Shown here piece by piece: positions 44,259-53,335 of a stretch of 64,000 nt of DNA (its first letter is position 1; each line of letters begins with the position of its first letter). Location: contig NZ_JALDYX010000003.1 of assembly GCF_024267675.1 (NCBI RefSeq), positions 62,001 through 126,000 of the forward strand, written 5' to 3'. The stretch is from Marinobacterium sedimentorum (GTDB lineage: Bacteria; Pseudomonadota; Gammaproteobacteria; Pseudomonadales; Balneatricaceae). The notes under the pieces were generated by a model that was given only the letters and a program-made list of their open reading frames with translations, did no database searches and was not told the DNA's origin. The translations under genes were made by a program, and so were the position numbers.

Positions 44259-46493
44259 TTAACCCGCTGACCAATAACGCTTTTTCACCCCGCGCCAGGC
44301 CCTGGTACGGCACTCCCCGGCAGCATTCGCGACCAGCTCCAGAGCCCCGGAATCAGCGGTATTGAGCAGCCGCGCGCCCTGGTGCTCAAAGCGCGCCACC
44401 ACCTCCGGCGCCGGATGGCCGTATTGATTCAGAAAGCCCGCGCTAAAGAGCCCGTACTGCGGCTGCAGCACCGTCAGAAAGGCGTCAGTCGACGAACTGC
44501 GACTGCCATGGTGAGACGCCACCAGCCAGGTCACCGGCGCCAGAGATCCGCCCTGCACCAGTGCCCGCTCCACATCCGCCTCAATATCGCCGGTCAGCAG
44601 CAGGCGACAGCCCGCAACCTCAATCAGCAACACGCAGGAGCGGTCATTCTCGCTCGCCCCCTCACTGCCATGAAGATAGCGAAACATCACCCCCGACCAG
44701 CGCCACTGCTGCCCCGCCCTGCAGGCACTGTAGCCTTCCTCGCGCTGTAGCCGCAGACTGCCGGAGTCTAGACGCCCAACCGCCAGCTCGCGCAGCACCT
44801 GCGCCCGCCCGCCGGCATGATCGTTATCCGCATGACTGACCACCAGCCGGTCCAGTGCCGGCACGCCACGGCGTTGCAGATAGGGCAGCACAGTGCGCTC
44901 GAATGCGGCTGTGCCACTGCGATAGCCAGGGCCTGTGTCATACAGCAGACTGCGATCACCCGCCTGCACCCAGACAGAGAGACCCTGGCCGACATCAAAC
45001 ACCCAGGCCCGAAACCCCACGGGAGGCGATGCAGGTGCACTGCCAAAGAGCGCCAGCGACCACACCATCGCTGCCAGTACGCGCACCCGCCATCCCAGTG
45101 GCAACACCAGCGCCAGGGAGGCCAGCAGGGCCGGCAGCAACAATACCGCCGCGGGCACCGGCATGGGCCCGCTGGCGGCCAGACGCTGCGCCAGCACCGC
45201 CTGCTCCACTACACCCAGCCCCTGCCACAACCCACCCAGCACCGCCGAGTATATGAGCCCAGGGAACGCCACAGCGCACCAGAGCCCGAGCAGTACCGGT
45301 AGCAGCCCCAGCACCAGAACCGGCAAGAGTGGAATGGCAAGCAGGTTAACCAAGGGGGCCACCAGGGAGATCTGACCAAACCAACCCAGCAGGAAGGGCG
45401 TCATCAGGCAGAAAATGGCCAGCTGCGCCACCAGCAGACGCCGCCACAACGCCTGAGTACCACGCACGGACGCCAGGATCAGTAGCATGGCTACAGCACC
45501 AAACGACAGCCAGAGCCCCGGCGCATGTACCGCCAGCGGCTGCAGACTCAACACCACGGCTAGCGCCAGCCACCAGCGTTGCCACAGACTCAGCTGACGC
45601 AGACAAAAAGCCGACAGCAACAGTGCGGCGGCCATAATCCAGGCCCGCAGGGTGGCAATGCCGGCGCCTGCCAGCAGCACATAGCCACCGCTGAGCAGCA
45701 GCGCCAGCAGTACCGGAAACAGACGCAATACCGGTGCGCTCAACCGGCCCGCAGGACAAAGCCAGAGCAGACCGCGTCCCAGCACCCAGCCCAGCGCCAC
45801 CACTATGGCAATGTGCAGCCCACTGACAACCACCAGATGAACCGTACCGGTAAGACGCAGCCGCTCCCAGTCCGACACCGACAGCATAGAGCCGTCACCA
45901 ATAAGAAAAGCCCGGGCCAGCGCCGCGACCGCCGGATCGGGCAAGCCCTCGGACAGCTGCGCACCCAGATTTGCCCGCACCCGGTCAAGCGTCCAGCGCC
46001 GCGGCTGCTGCCCATGCAACTCACGCACATAGCCGACAGCATCGACATCGCGCATTAGCGCCCAGAGTTCATAATCAAAGCCACCCGGATTCCACAGACT
46101 GTGAGGCGGCTTCAGGCGCACACTGAGCGTCACCCGGTCACCCGGCAGCAACAGTGGCAGCGTGCCGTAGGCACTCAGGCGCACGCGGCGCAGCCGGGTA
46201 CCCTGCTGCGACAACACCCGCAGCTCAAACCGCTGCACCTCGCCCGCGACGTCCGGCAGCCCGACCACCTCGCCGCCAAGGCGCAGATCGGCGCCTGCCT
46301 GCTGCACATCCAGACGGTGCCACAGCTGCCAGTGACCATAGGTAACGGCCAGCAAAAAGCCCAGCCAGAGCGGCAGGATTTGCCTGCGCCAGCGGTGGTA
46401 CAGCAGCAACGGACACAAAACCACCAGCAGATAACCAGCGGGCAGTTGCGGCAACAGGGCCGCGAGCAAAATTCCCGTGACGTAGTAGATCAT
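44259..46493 (-). CDS. comEC: DNA internalization-related competence protein ComEC/Rec2
   Basis: A 744-residue protein of full family length. The N-terminal part has two membrane spans and a DUF4131 OB-like domain. Residues of about 200-480 form the multi-span competence domain (GLPDPAVAALARAFLIGDGS, VVVSGLHIAIVVALG). The C-terminal part is a metallo-beta-lactamase-like domain with VVSHADNDHAGGR and ASHHGSRSSSTDAFL. It forms the inner-membrane channel for incoming single-stranded DNA. It is separate from the divergent DUF2062 gene and implies at least potential natural competence. Confidence 0.95.
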   Translation of the reverse strand: MIYYVTGILLAALLPQLPAGYLLVVLCPLLLYHRWRRQILPLWLGFLLAVTYGHWQLWHRLDVQQAGADLRLGGEVVGLPDVAGEVQRFELRVLSQQGTRLRRVRLSAYGTLPLLLPGDRVTLSVRLKPPHSLWNPGGFDYELWALMRDVDAVGYVRELHGQQPRRWTLDRVRANLGAQLSEGLPDPAVAALARAFLIGDGSMLSVSDWERLRLTGTVHLVVVSGLHIAIVVALGWVLGRGLLWLCPAGRLSAPVLRLFPVLLALLLSGGYVLLAGAGIATLRAWIMAAALLLSAFCLRQLSLWQRWWLALAVVLSLQPLAVHAPGLWLSFGAVAMLLILASVRGTQALWRRLLVAQLAIFCLMTPFLLGWFGQISLVAPLVNLLAIPLLPVLVLGLLPVLLGLWCAVAFPGLIYSAVLGGLWQGLGVVEQAVLAQRLAASGPMPVPAAVLLLPALLASLALVLPLGWRVRVLAAMVWSLALFGSAPASPPVGFRAWVFDVGQGLSVWVQAGDRSLLYDTGPGYRSGTAAFERTVLPYLQRRGVPALDRLVVSHADNDHAGGRAQVLRELAVGRLDSGSLRLQREEGYSACRAGQQWRWSGVMFRYLHGSEGASENDRSCVLLIEVAGCRLLLTGDIEADVERALVQGGSLAPVTWLVASHHGSRSSSTDAFLTVLQPQYGLFSAGFLNQYGHPAPEVVARFEHQGARLLNTADSGALELVANAAGECRTRAWRGVKKRYWSAG

Positions 46494-46575
46494 CCTTGAT
46501 CCTGTCGGGTTGGCTTACGTTAGACCTGAATGCATAATAGAACCCCTCAGAGACTGCAACCAAAGTGCGACACCT

Positions 46576-47100
46576 ATGCCTCGCAAGCTGATCAAGAAGT
46601 ACATGCCCGACGAGCACCGGTTTCGCACCCACCGAACCTTGAGCTGGCTCGGCGACCATATTCATGACCCCAACCTGTTTCACCTGACCCGCAAGTCCGT
46701 TTCACGCGCCGCCATGGTGGGTATTTTCTGCGCCTTCCTGCCCATTCCACTGCAAATGCTCGTCGCGGCCATCATCGCGGTTCTGGCCCGCTCGAACCTG
46801 CCGATATCCGTCGGCCTTGTCTGGCTGACCAACCCGCTGACCATGCCACCGGTGTTCTATTTCACCTACCTGGTCGGCTCGCAGATACTGGGCGCACCGC
46901 TAAAGCCGGTAGTGTTCGAGTTTTCCCTGCACAGCCTGGGTGCCGAAATATCCGCTGTGTGGTGGCCACTGCTGCTCGGCTCGCTGCTCTGCGGCCTGGT
47001 GTTTTCCTTACTGGGTTATGCCGCGGTACAGCTGTTCTGGATTCGCCATGTTCTCCATAGCTGGAAAAAACGCCGCCAGGAACGCAAGAACCGCAAGTAA
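46576..47100 (+). CDS. DUF2062 domain-containing membrane protein
   Basis: A 174-residue protein starting at ATG 46576; an open extension from a TTG at 46510 is not supported by the family's usual start (MPRKLIKKYMPDEHRFR). The conserved core is RAAMVGIFCAFLPIPLQMLV and LVWLTNPLTMPPVFYF, with two or three membrane spans. The family is widespread but of unknown function, often next to comEC in Pseudomonas, as here. A strong bidirectional terminator follows. Confidence 0.9.
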   Translation: MPRKLIKKYMPDEHRFRTHRTLSWLGDHIHDPNLFHLTRKSVSRAAMVGIFCAFLPIPLQMLVAAIIAVLARSNLPISVGLVWLTNPLTMPPVFYFTYLVGSQILGAPLKPVVFEFSLHSLGAEISAVWWPLLLGSLLCGLVFSLLGYAAVQLFWIRHVLHSWKKRRQERKNRK

Positions 47101-47139
47101 CCGCCCCCTCATCCGATCGCAGAGCGCTACCGAGCGCGC

Positions 47140-47173
47140 ATAAAAAACGACAGCACAGGCTGTCGTTTTTTAT
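47140..47173. terminator. bidirectional intrinsic terminator
   Basis: A perfect 15-base-pair stem (ATAAAAAACGACAGC with its complement) and an ACAG loop. A-tract and T-tract flank the GC core, so it can end transcripts from the DUF2062 gene on the plus strand and from lolD on the minus strand. Confidence 0.94.
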
Positions 47174-47206
47174 GCCGGGCACAGAGCCCGACGAGATGCC
47201 AGGCAA

Positions 47207-47887
47207 TCAGGCGGGAAAAAGGCTGCCGTCACGCAGTTCCAGCTTGCGATCCATGCGCGAGGCCAGCTCCAGGTCGTGGGTTACCACGATAAAGGACACG
47301 CCGGTCCGCTGATTCATCTCATCCATCAGCGCCTGCACTTCCGCCGCCGTATTACGATCCAGGTTGCCCGTCGGCTCATCCATCAGCACGCAGGCGGGCT
47401 CCGCCACCAGCGCCCGGGCGATAGCAACGCGCTGACGCTCGCCACCACTGAGCTGCGCCGGGCGATGCTTCAAACGCTTGCCCAGACCCACAGCCTGCAG
47501 CACCCGGGCAGCCGCGGCGGCGGCTTCGCGCACCGGCGTGCCACGGATCAGCAGCGGCATGGCGGTATTTTCCAGCGCATTGAATTCCGGCAGCAAATGG
47601 TGGAACTGATAGACAAAGCCCAGCACCCGATTGCGGATATCGCAGCGCTGACGTTCCGCCACGGCGTAGAGATCCTCTCCGCCCACCTCGACACTGCCGC
47701 TGCTCGGACGGTCAAGGCCGCCCAGTATATTCATCAGCGTACTCTTGCCAGAACCCGAGCTGCCGATAATCGCCACCCGTTCGCCGCGCGCGATCTGCAG
47801 CTGCACATTCTCGAGCACCTGCAAGGAAGTACCGCCCTCGCTGTACGCCTTGGCGATATTCTGTGCGCTCATCACCCAGTTACTCAT
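47207..47887 (-). CDS. lolD: lipoprotein-releasing ABC transporter ATPase
   Basis: A 226-residue ABC ATPase. Walker A IIGSSGSGKSTLMNILGGL, the LolD-type FVYQFHHLLPEF, signature LSGGERQRVAIARALV and Walker B CVLMDEPTGNLD are all intact. It powers extraction of outer-membrane lipoproteins from the inner membrane to LolA. Its start overlaps the end of the permease gene by eight bases, so the two are translated together. Confidence 0.95.
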   Translation of the reverse strand: MSNWVMSAQNIAKAYSEGGTSLQVLENVQLQIARGERVAIIGSSGSGKSTLMNILGGLDRPSSGSVEVGGEDLYAVAERQRCDIRNRVLGFVYQFHHLLPEFNALENTAMPLLIRGTPVREAAAAAARVLQAVGLGKRLKHRPAQLSGGERQRVAIARALVAEPACVLMDEPTGNLDRNTAAEVQALMDEMNQRTGVSFIVVTHDLELASRMDRKLELRDGSLFPA

Positions 47888-49124
47888 AGCGCAGTGCCTC
47901 CGCAGGCTCGGTACGGGACGCGCGCCAGGCCGGATACAGGGTCGCGAGAAAACCGATGGTCAGTGCCGCACTGCAGATCAGCGTGACATCGTCCCACTGC
48001 AGCTGCGAGGGCAGATAGCTGATGAAATAGACATCGGCGGAAAGAAACTGAATGCCCAGCACGCGCTCCATCCAGGCCACCAGATCTGTGACGGTCAGAG
48101 CCAGCAAAACCCCAAGTCCCGTACCCAGCAGGGTACCGATGGCGCCTATAAGGCAGCCCTGCACCATGAATATGCGCATGATGCGCCCGGACGTCGCCCC
48201 CAGGGTGCGCAAAATGGCGATATCCGCCTTCTTGTCTGTCACCACCATAACCAGGGTTGACACTATATTGAACGCCGCCACAAACACGATCAGAAACAGC
48301 AGCAGGCCGATCATGCGCTTTTCCATCTGAATGGCCTGGAACAGATTGCCGTGGGAACGGGTCCAGTCGCTGACCAGATAGGGTCCGTTAAGGCCGGACG
48401 CAATCTGGCGCACGGCGGTCGGAGCATCGAACAGATCGTCAAACCGCAGTCGGATACCATCCACGCCATCCCCCTGACGCGTGATGACGGCGGCATCCTC
48501 AAGGCTGATATAGGCGAGATTCGCATCCAGCTCAGCACCCACCTCGAACACGCCCACCACCGTAAAGCGCTTCATGCGCGGCACGACACCGGCCACGCTG
48601 ACCGAGGCTTCCGGCAATACCAGAGTCACCTTGTCGCCGCTACCTACGCCCAGGGATCGTGCCAGTATGGCACCGAGAACGATGCCAAAACGCTGATTGC
48701 CCAGCGCCGCCAGGCTGCCCTCGCGCATATGATCGCCAATAATCGATACCTGATTCTCACGTACCGGATCGATGCCGGTCACCTGAACACCGTGCACGCT
48801 GCCACCCTGGGTCAGCATGCCCTGGGCCTGAATGTAGGGCGCAGTACCCAGCACTCCGGGCTGGCGCGCAATATCGTCGGCAACTGTGCGCCAGGACTGC
48901 AGCGACTCGCCGTAGCCGGCAATGGTGGCGTGGGGCACCATCCCCAGGATGCGCTGTTTGAGCTCGCGGTCAAATCCGTTCATCACGGACAGCACCAGGA
49001 TCAGCGCGGCGACACCGAGCATCAGCCCGAGCATCGAAACCAGGGAGATAAAAGATATAAAATGATTGCTACGCTTGGCGCCGGTATAACGCAGGCCAAC
49101 GTAAAGAGAGAATGGTCTGAACAT
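47880..49124 (-). CDS. LolC/LolE family lipoprotein-releasing permease
   Basis: A 414-residue MacB/LolC/E-type permease. FSLYVGLRYTGAKRSNHFIS and LVLSVMNGFDRELKQRILG begin it, a periplasmic domain follows (about 45-270), and three more spans end it (LLFLIVFVAAFNIVSTLVMV, ILRTLGATSGRIMRIFM). Only one permease gene accompanies lolD, and beyond lolD lies a convergent gene, so no separate lolE is in this cluster. It may be a LolF-like homodimeric permease or lolE may be elsewhere. I leave the symbol empty for that reason. Confidence 0.9.
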   Translation of the reverse strand: MFRPFSLYVGLRYTGAKRSNHFISFISLVSMLGLMLGVAALILVLSVMNGFDRELKQRILGMVPHATIAGYGESLQSWRTVADDIARQPGVLGTAPYIQAQGMLTQGGSVHGVQVTGIDPVRENQVSIIGDHMREGSLAALGNQRFGIVLGAILARSLGVGSGDKVTLVLPEASVSVAGVVPRMKRFTVVGVFEVGAELDANLAYISLEDAAVITRQGDGVDGIRLRFDDLFDAPTAVRQIASGLNGPYLVSDWTRSHGNLFQAIQMEKRMIGLLLFLIVFVAAFNIVSTLVMVVTDKKADIAILRTLGATSGRIMRIFMVQGCLIGAIGTLLGTGLGVLLALTVTDLVAWMERVLGIQFLSADVYFISYLPSQLQWDDVTLICSAALTIGFLATLYPAWRASRTEPAEALRYE

Positions 49125-49168
49125 GCGCGGGATTAAACCATAGAGGGGGGATTTACTCTAACAAAATC

Positions 49169-49190
49169 AGCGCAATGTTGTTATTCTGCG
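49169..49190 (+). promoter_or_regulatory. Ter-like sequence upstream of the PilZ-tus operon (speculative)
   Basis: The 11 bases AATGTTGTTAT match seven consecutive core positions of E. coli Ter (ATGTTGT) but then diverge, lacking the conserved C needed for fork arrest there. It lies 31-46 bases before the PilZ start, a position like that of E. coli TerB ahead of tus. It could be coincidence. Confidence 0.18.
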
Positions 49191-49219
49191 AAGCAGAAAA
49201 AACCCGAGGAGAGCCTTGC

Positions 49220-49792
49220 ATGGACCAGGATCGGCGCCAGTTTTATCGTATCGAGCACCAGGTCGCAATCGAGTACAAGCTGGTACCCGAAGCCGAAGTC
49301 GTGGACAGTGCCCGCCCCTACCAGTTCGACGTGTCGTCCCACTTTCTGCTGCTCAGCGAACTGCAGGCCATGGATACCGATACCGGCCACCTGCTACGCA
49401 AGATCGGCGAAAAACAGCCCGAAGTATCGGCCTACCTCAAGCTGCTGGACACCAAGATCAATCGCATCGCCCGCAGCCTGGTATCAGAGGAGCTCAAGGA
49501 CACCGGCTCGCTGCGCATGCACAATATCAATCTCAGTGAAGGCGGCTTGTCCTTCGACTGCGACGACAACCTGCCGCTGGGGCAGTACCTGGCACTCAAG
49601 CTGGTCTTCCCGGAAAGCCTGCTGGGCCTGCTGCTTTACGCCAGCGTACAGCGCAACGAAGCCATCGACGGCGGTTACCAGATAGGTATCGAGTTCTTCA
49701 AGATGCCGGAAAGCTGCCGCACCCTGCTGGCCCGCTTCATTCTGGAAGCCCAGGCGCGGGAACGTCAGCGCCAGCTCAACGTCGATGACTGA
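49220..49792 (+). CDS. PilZ domain protein, probable c-di-GMP receptor
   Basis: A 190-residue protein starting at ATG 49220, with a strong GAGGAGAG RBS region; the longer frame to 49175 is not supported. The c-di-GMP binding elements are both present: an RxxxR-type arginine cluster at the N-terminus (DRRQFYRIEHQ) and NINLSEGGLSF (the D/NxSxxG motif) at about residue 108. Residues of about 40-95 form a helical insert. It overlaps the tus-like gene by eight bases, so they share a message. An EAL protein gene lies 1.3 kb downstream. Confidence 0.85.
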   Translation: MDQDRRQFYRIEHQVAIEYKLVPEAEVVDSARPYQFDVSSHFLLLSELQAMDTDTGHLLRKIGEKQPEVSAYLKLLDTKINRIARSLVSEELKDTGSLRMHNINLSEGGLSFDCDDNLPLGQYLALKLVFPESLLGLLLYASVQRNEAIDGGYQIGIEFFKMPESCRTLLARFILEAQARERQRQLNVDD

Positions 49793-50663
49793 AACACCCG
49801 TCCCCGTCAGCCAGCCCCTCGCCAGCGAACTGCTGGAGGCATTCGACCAGCTGAACACTAGCCTGGCCCGATTCTGCACCCAGCTGCGCCAGAGTGATCG
49901 AGCCCTGTGGATACCCCGGCGCGACACTGAGCACAGTATCAGCGAGCGGGATTTCGCCTGCTCCCTGATGGCGGATATCTGGTACAAGGATGGCCAGGAC
50001 GGGCGCTGCACCCGCAGTCGCCATGGCCTGATCGGTGCCGATGAGGCGCTGCTCGCCAGCGCCCATGCACTGAACCAGCACAAGGCCGCCTTCCAGCTGG
50101 CCGCCAGCCGCCTGAACGCAGAGCATCTGCGCCAGCTGCCAACCCAACTGGCCCATCGCAGCAGCCTGCTGGGCGAACTGCTCAACAACCAGGGGCTGGG
50201 CCGTATTCATCTCAAACAGTGCTATCGCCAGGTGCCCATACTGGAGCGCACGCCCACTCGCATCGGCTTCAACTGGTACAGTAGCGGGCGCAGCATACGC
50301 CGCCTGACAGCGGGCGATGCGATGCAGTTGCTGCTCAAGCTCGATCAAAGCCAGCCCCATGTGCAAATTCAGCTGGCACGCCTGTCGCCCCTGAGCCCGG
50401 AGACGCCGCTGGCGCAACTCCAGACCCAGGTACCGGTGATGCGCGCCAATATCGGCTGGAAAACCGATCAGGGCTGGCAGCGCCAGGCCCGCAACTGTCC
50501 ACTGCCGCTACTGTTCCCGCTGGCGCCGGACGCTGCCCTGCCGGAGCACAACAGACCAGAGCTTGAGCCGCCCCACGGTCGCCAGCGCGCCGAACGCTCG
50601 GATGCACGTATAGACCCCGAACCCTTTCTTGCCAGTCTGCGCATTCATCGCTACCAGCATTAA
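49785..50663 (+). CDS. tus: Tus-like DNA replication terminus site-binding protein
   Basis: A 292-residue protein close in length to E. coli Tus (309). The resemblance runs along the chain: LLEAFDQLNTSLARFCTQL at the N-terminus, TPTRIGFNWYSSGRSIRRL (about 155-173; LRFGWANKHIIKNL in E. coli), VPVMRANIGWKTDQGWQ then RNCPLPLLFPL (about 218-245; [20 protein letters not shown] then ACPTPLIAL in E. coli), and FLASLRIHRYQ at the end. Tus binds Ter sites and stops replication forks from one direction. Overlap with a PilZ gene is unusual. Confidence 0.72.
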   Translation: MTETPVPVSQPLASELLEAFDQLNTSLARFCTQLRQSDRALWIPRRDTEHSISERDFACSLMADIWYKDGQDGRCTRSRHGLIGADEALLASAHALNQHKAAFQLAASRLNAEHLRQLPTQLAHRSSLLGELLNNQGLGRIHLKQCYRQVPILERTPTRIGFNWYSSGRSIRRLTAGDAMQLLLKLDQSQPHVQIQLARLSPLSPETPLAQLQTQVPVMRANIGWKTDQGWQRQARNCPLPLLFPLAPDAALPEHNRPELEPPHGRQRAERSDARIDPEPFLASLRIHRYQH

Positions 50664-50683
50664 CGCCACCGATCAGGCCAACC

Positions 50684-50977
50684 ATGTCCCCAGCCAGAAC
50701 CAAACTGCTGCACCACATCGCCACCGCCCTGGGCCTGCTGTTCCTCGGCCTCTGGTACGTCCTGTTCAAACAGCTCGGCGTCCTCGACTGGGTCATCAAC
50801 CTGGTGCCACCCTCCCACGCCGGTGCCGGACTGATGCTCGGCATAGCAACGGTCATGATACCGGGCTTCTTTATCTGGAAGCTGTATAACCGCTGGGTCG
50901 AACGCCGCCTGCAAATCCGCGGCATTTATTACGAAGACAGCTACTATGAACAGCAGTCCGACAAGGATGACGACTGA
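50684..50977 (+). CDS. small two-span membrane protein of unknown function
   Basis: A 97-residue protein with two predicted membrane helices (about residues 13-33 and 46-66) and a charged C-terminal tail (YYEDSYYEQQSDKDDD). It begins 20 bases after the tus-like gene in the same direction, so it may be in the same operon. I do not recognise the family. Confidence 0.65.
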   Translation: MSPARTKLLHHIATALGLLFLGLWYVLFKQLGVLDWVINLVPPSHAGAGLMLGIATVMIPGFFIWKLYNRWVERRLQIRGIYYEDSYYEQQSDKDDD

Positions 50978-51115
50978 CAAGCCCGCGGATACAGGATACC
51001 GCTGGCCAGGCATTCGGCGCCGGCCGTTCAAATCGACTACACTGCATGCCCATAACCCTAACCCAACTTGGAATTAGCTCAGATTGCCCCGCACTTAGCG
51101 CGATAACAGGAAGTT

Positions 51116-52870
51116 ATGAACGTCAGCCACCGCTTTTTCACTAACCCGCCAACTGACCGATCAAATCACGCCCTCTCCGAGCGCGAGCAGGGTGCTCCCC
51201 CACCCCCCAGACTACTCACCTGGATGCAGCAACATCAGGCACAGATCCGACTCGCCGCGATCCCGTTGCTGGCACTGCTCATGACCGCTGTCTATGCCCT
51301 TGTGTACCTTACCGGCGGTGTAAAGTACGTCTACGCACACTCCATGTATCTGGTGATTCTGCTGGGCGGCTTTATCTACGGCGCCCCTATCGGCGCTCTT
51401 ACCGGCGCTCTGGCGGGGCTTGTACTGGGCCCACTGATGCCCATTGATGTCACAACAGGTGAAGCCCAGAAAACCATCAACTGGCTTTACCGCAGCGGCT
51501 TTTTCGTCCTGGCGGGACTCTTCTGCGGCACCGCCAGGGACTGTGTGCAGCGCTACATGGGCCACATCCAGTGGCTCATGCACCACGACCGCAGCAGCGA
51601 GCTGCCTAACCGTCAGGCATTGATCACCCACCTGAACGCAACCACTTGCAGCAATCAGAACTTCAGACATAGCTACCTGGCGGTGATTTCCGTGGAAAAC
51701 ATGCTGGAAATGGAAGCCGCCTATGGCCTGGGCGTCAGCGATGAAATCATCCAGCAGCTGTCCTATCGCCTGCAGACCCTGAAAGACATAGAGACCGGAC
51801 CCTATCGAATCAATAGCCATCAGTTGGCGATCATCCTGACCTCGACACCCGCCTGCAGTATCGAAAAACGCCTGACTCGAATGGGCGAGGAATTTAACCT
51901 GCCGTTTCGTTTCGACACCCTGCTGATTCACGCTGATATCAGCACAGGCTATACCACGCTTGCGAGCCGGAATGAAAATCCGGAAACCTGTCTGCGCCAG
52001 GCCGAAATCGCACTGCGCCGTGCCGCCGAACGCTCACAGCGCTGGGCACGCTTTAGCCCGGAGCTGGATGTTATCCACAATCAGGACACCCTCGAGCTGC
52101 TGGCCGAACTCAAGACAGCCCTGGCATCCAGCCAGCTGACACTGCACTACCAGCCTAAAGTCTGCCTGCTCAGCAATGCGGTGCTCGGCGTGGAGGCACT
52201 GATGCGCTGGCAACACCCCGAACGCGGCTTCATCCCGCCAGGGAAATTCATTCCCCGCACCGAACACAGCACCCTCATTGACGAGCTGACGGCCTGGGCC
52301 ATCGACAGCGCCCTGACACAGATTACCCACTGGCAGTCCATGGGCATTCAATTAAGCGTCGCCGTCAACATATCGCCCCGCAACCTGCTGTCCCCCGACT
52401 TTGCCGATAGGGTATTGGCCCTGCTGGAAAAGCATCAGATCGACGGTGCCCTGCTGGAGCTTGAAATCACCGAAGGCGCCTTCATGCTCGACATTGAACG
52501 CACCGTACGCGAACTGACACGCCTGCCCAACGCCAATATAACCCTGTCCATCGATGATTTCGGCACCGGCTATTCTTCGCTGCAATACCTTGATGCCCTG
52601 CCGGTTTCCATCATCAAGGTCGACCAGTCATTCGTAAAATCCCTGTCCAAAACGTCGGGCTCATACCATATCGTCAAGGCCGCAGTGGACATGGCCCACA
52701 ATCTGGGAATGCAGGTGGTCGCCGAAGGTGTCGAAACAAAAACCGCCTATGAACTGTTGTCGGACTTTGGCTGCGATATCGCCCAGGGTTATTTCATCGC
52801 CCGCCCCATGCCCGCCGACCAGTTCAATAGCTGGTACCAGGATAACAACGGTCGTTTCCGCCCCGAGTAA
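51116..52870 (+). CDS. membrane c-di-GMP phosphodiesterase with degenerate GGDEF domain
   Basis: A 584-residue protein. Residues of about 45-145 carry several membrane spans (LAAIPLLALLMTAVYALVYL, LVILLGGFIYGAPIGALTGA). The GGDEF domain (about 160-320) has INSHQLAIIL at the active-site loop in place of RxGGDEFxxxL, so it should be inactive as a cyclase. The EAL domain (about 325-575) is intact: VEALMRWQHP, LELEITEGAF, SIDDFGTGYSSLQYL, IIKVDQSFV and VVAEGVETK. It probably hydrolyses c-di-GMP. It lies near a PilZ receptor gene, but with its own 138-base upstream gap. Confidence 0.9.
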   Translation: MNVSHRFFTNPPTDRSNHALSEREQGAPPPPRLLTWMQQHQAQIRLAAIPLLALLMTAVYALVYLTGGVKYVYAHSMYLVILLGGFIYGAPIGALTGALAGLVLGPLMPIDVTTGEAQKTINWLYRSGFFVLAGLFCGTARDCVQRYMGHIQWLMHHDRSSELPNRQALITHLNATTCSNQNFRHSYLAVISVENMLEMEAAYGLGVSDEIIQQLSYRLQTLKDIETGPYRINSHQLAIILTSTPACSIEKRLTRMGEEFNLPFRFDTLLIHADISTGYTTLASRNENPETCLRQAEIALRRAAERSQRWARFSPELDVIHNQDTLELLAELKTALASSQLTLHYQPKVCLLSNAVLGVEALMRWQHPERGFIPPGKFIPRTEHSTLIDELTAWAIDSALTQITHWQSMGIQLSVAVNISPRNLLSPDFADRVLALLEKHQIDGALLELEITEGAFMLDIERTVRELTRLPNANITLSIDDFGTGYSSLQYLDALPVSIIKVDQSFVKSLSKTSGSYHIVKAAVDMAHNLGMQVVAEGVETKTAYELLSDFGCDIAQGYFIARPMPADQFNSWYQDNNGRFRPE

Positions 52871-53012
52871 GCCTGTCCCTGCAGCGGGTCTGTAAAGCCG
52901 CGCTCGGGCGCAGGTGATATAATCTGCCCCAACCCTAGGAGCCGGGCTCCCAACACAGCCGCGACAGCCCGCGCATCCGACCCCGCTCTTCCTAAAGGAC
53001 CACGCCAACACA

Positions 53013-53246
53013 ATGAACCACCCGCAACCCAATAACCCGCTGCATGGCATTACCCTGGAACAGGTTGTCACCCGCCTGGTTGAACACTATGGCTGGAGCG
53101 AACTGGGCGATCGCATTGATATCCGCTGCTTCACCCAGGACCCGTCCATCAAGTCGAGTCTCAAATTCCTGCGCCGTACGCCCTGGGCACGCAAGAAGGT
53201 CGAAGACCTGTATATCGCCGTACTGACAGACAGCCCGCGCAGCTGA
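53013..53246 (+). CDS. VF530/DUF2132 family DNA-binding-like small protein
   Basis: A 77-residue protein. The signature [20 protein letters not shown] followed by [20 protein letters not shown] is that of the VF530/DUF2132 family, a small helical fold with a proposed DNA-binding role. An RBS-like AAAGGA is present ahead of the ATG. No operon partner is obvious, since about 90 bases separate it from the next gene. Confidence 0.85.
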   Translation: MNHPQPNNPLHGITLEQVVTRLVEHYGWSELGDRIDIRCFTQDPSIKSSLKFLRRTPWARKKVEDLYIAVLTDSPRS

Positions 53247-53335
53247 GACCCCCGGACGCCTTAGCCGGCGTCTGATCTCCCGCAGGAGGTCTTATCCAAA
53301 CACCCCCGACCATCCTTAACGCGGAACCACGATTA

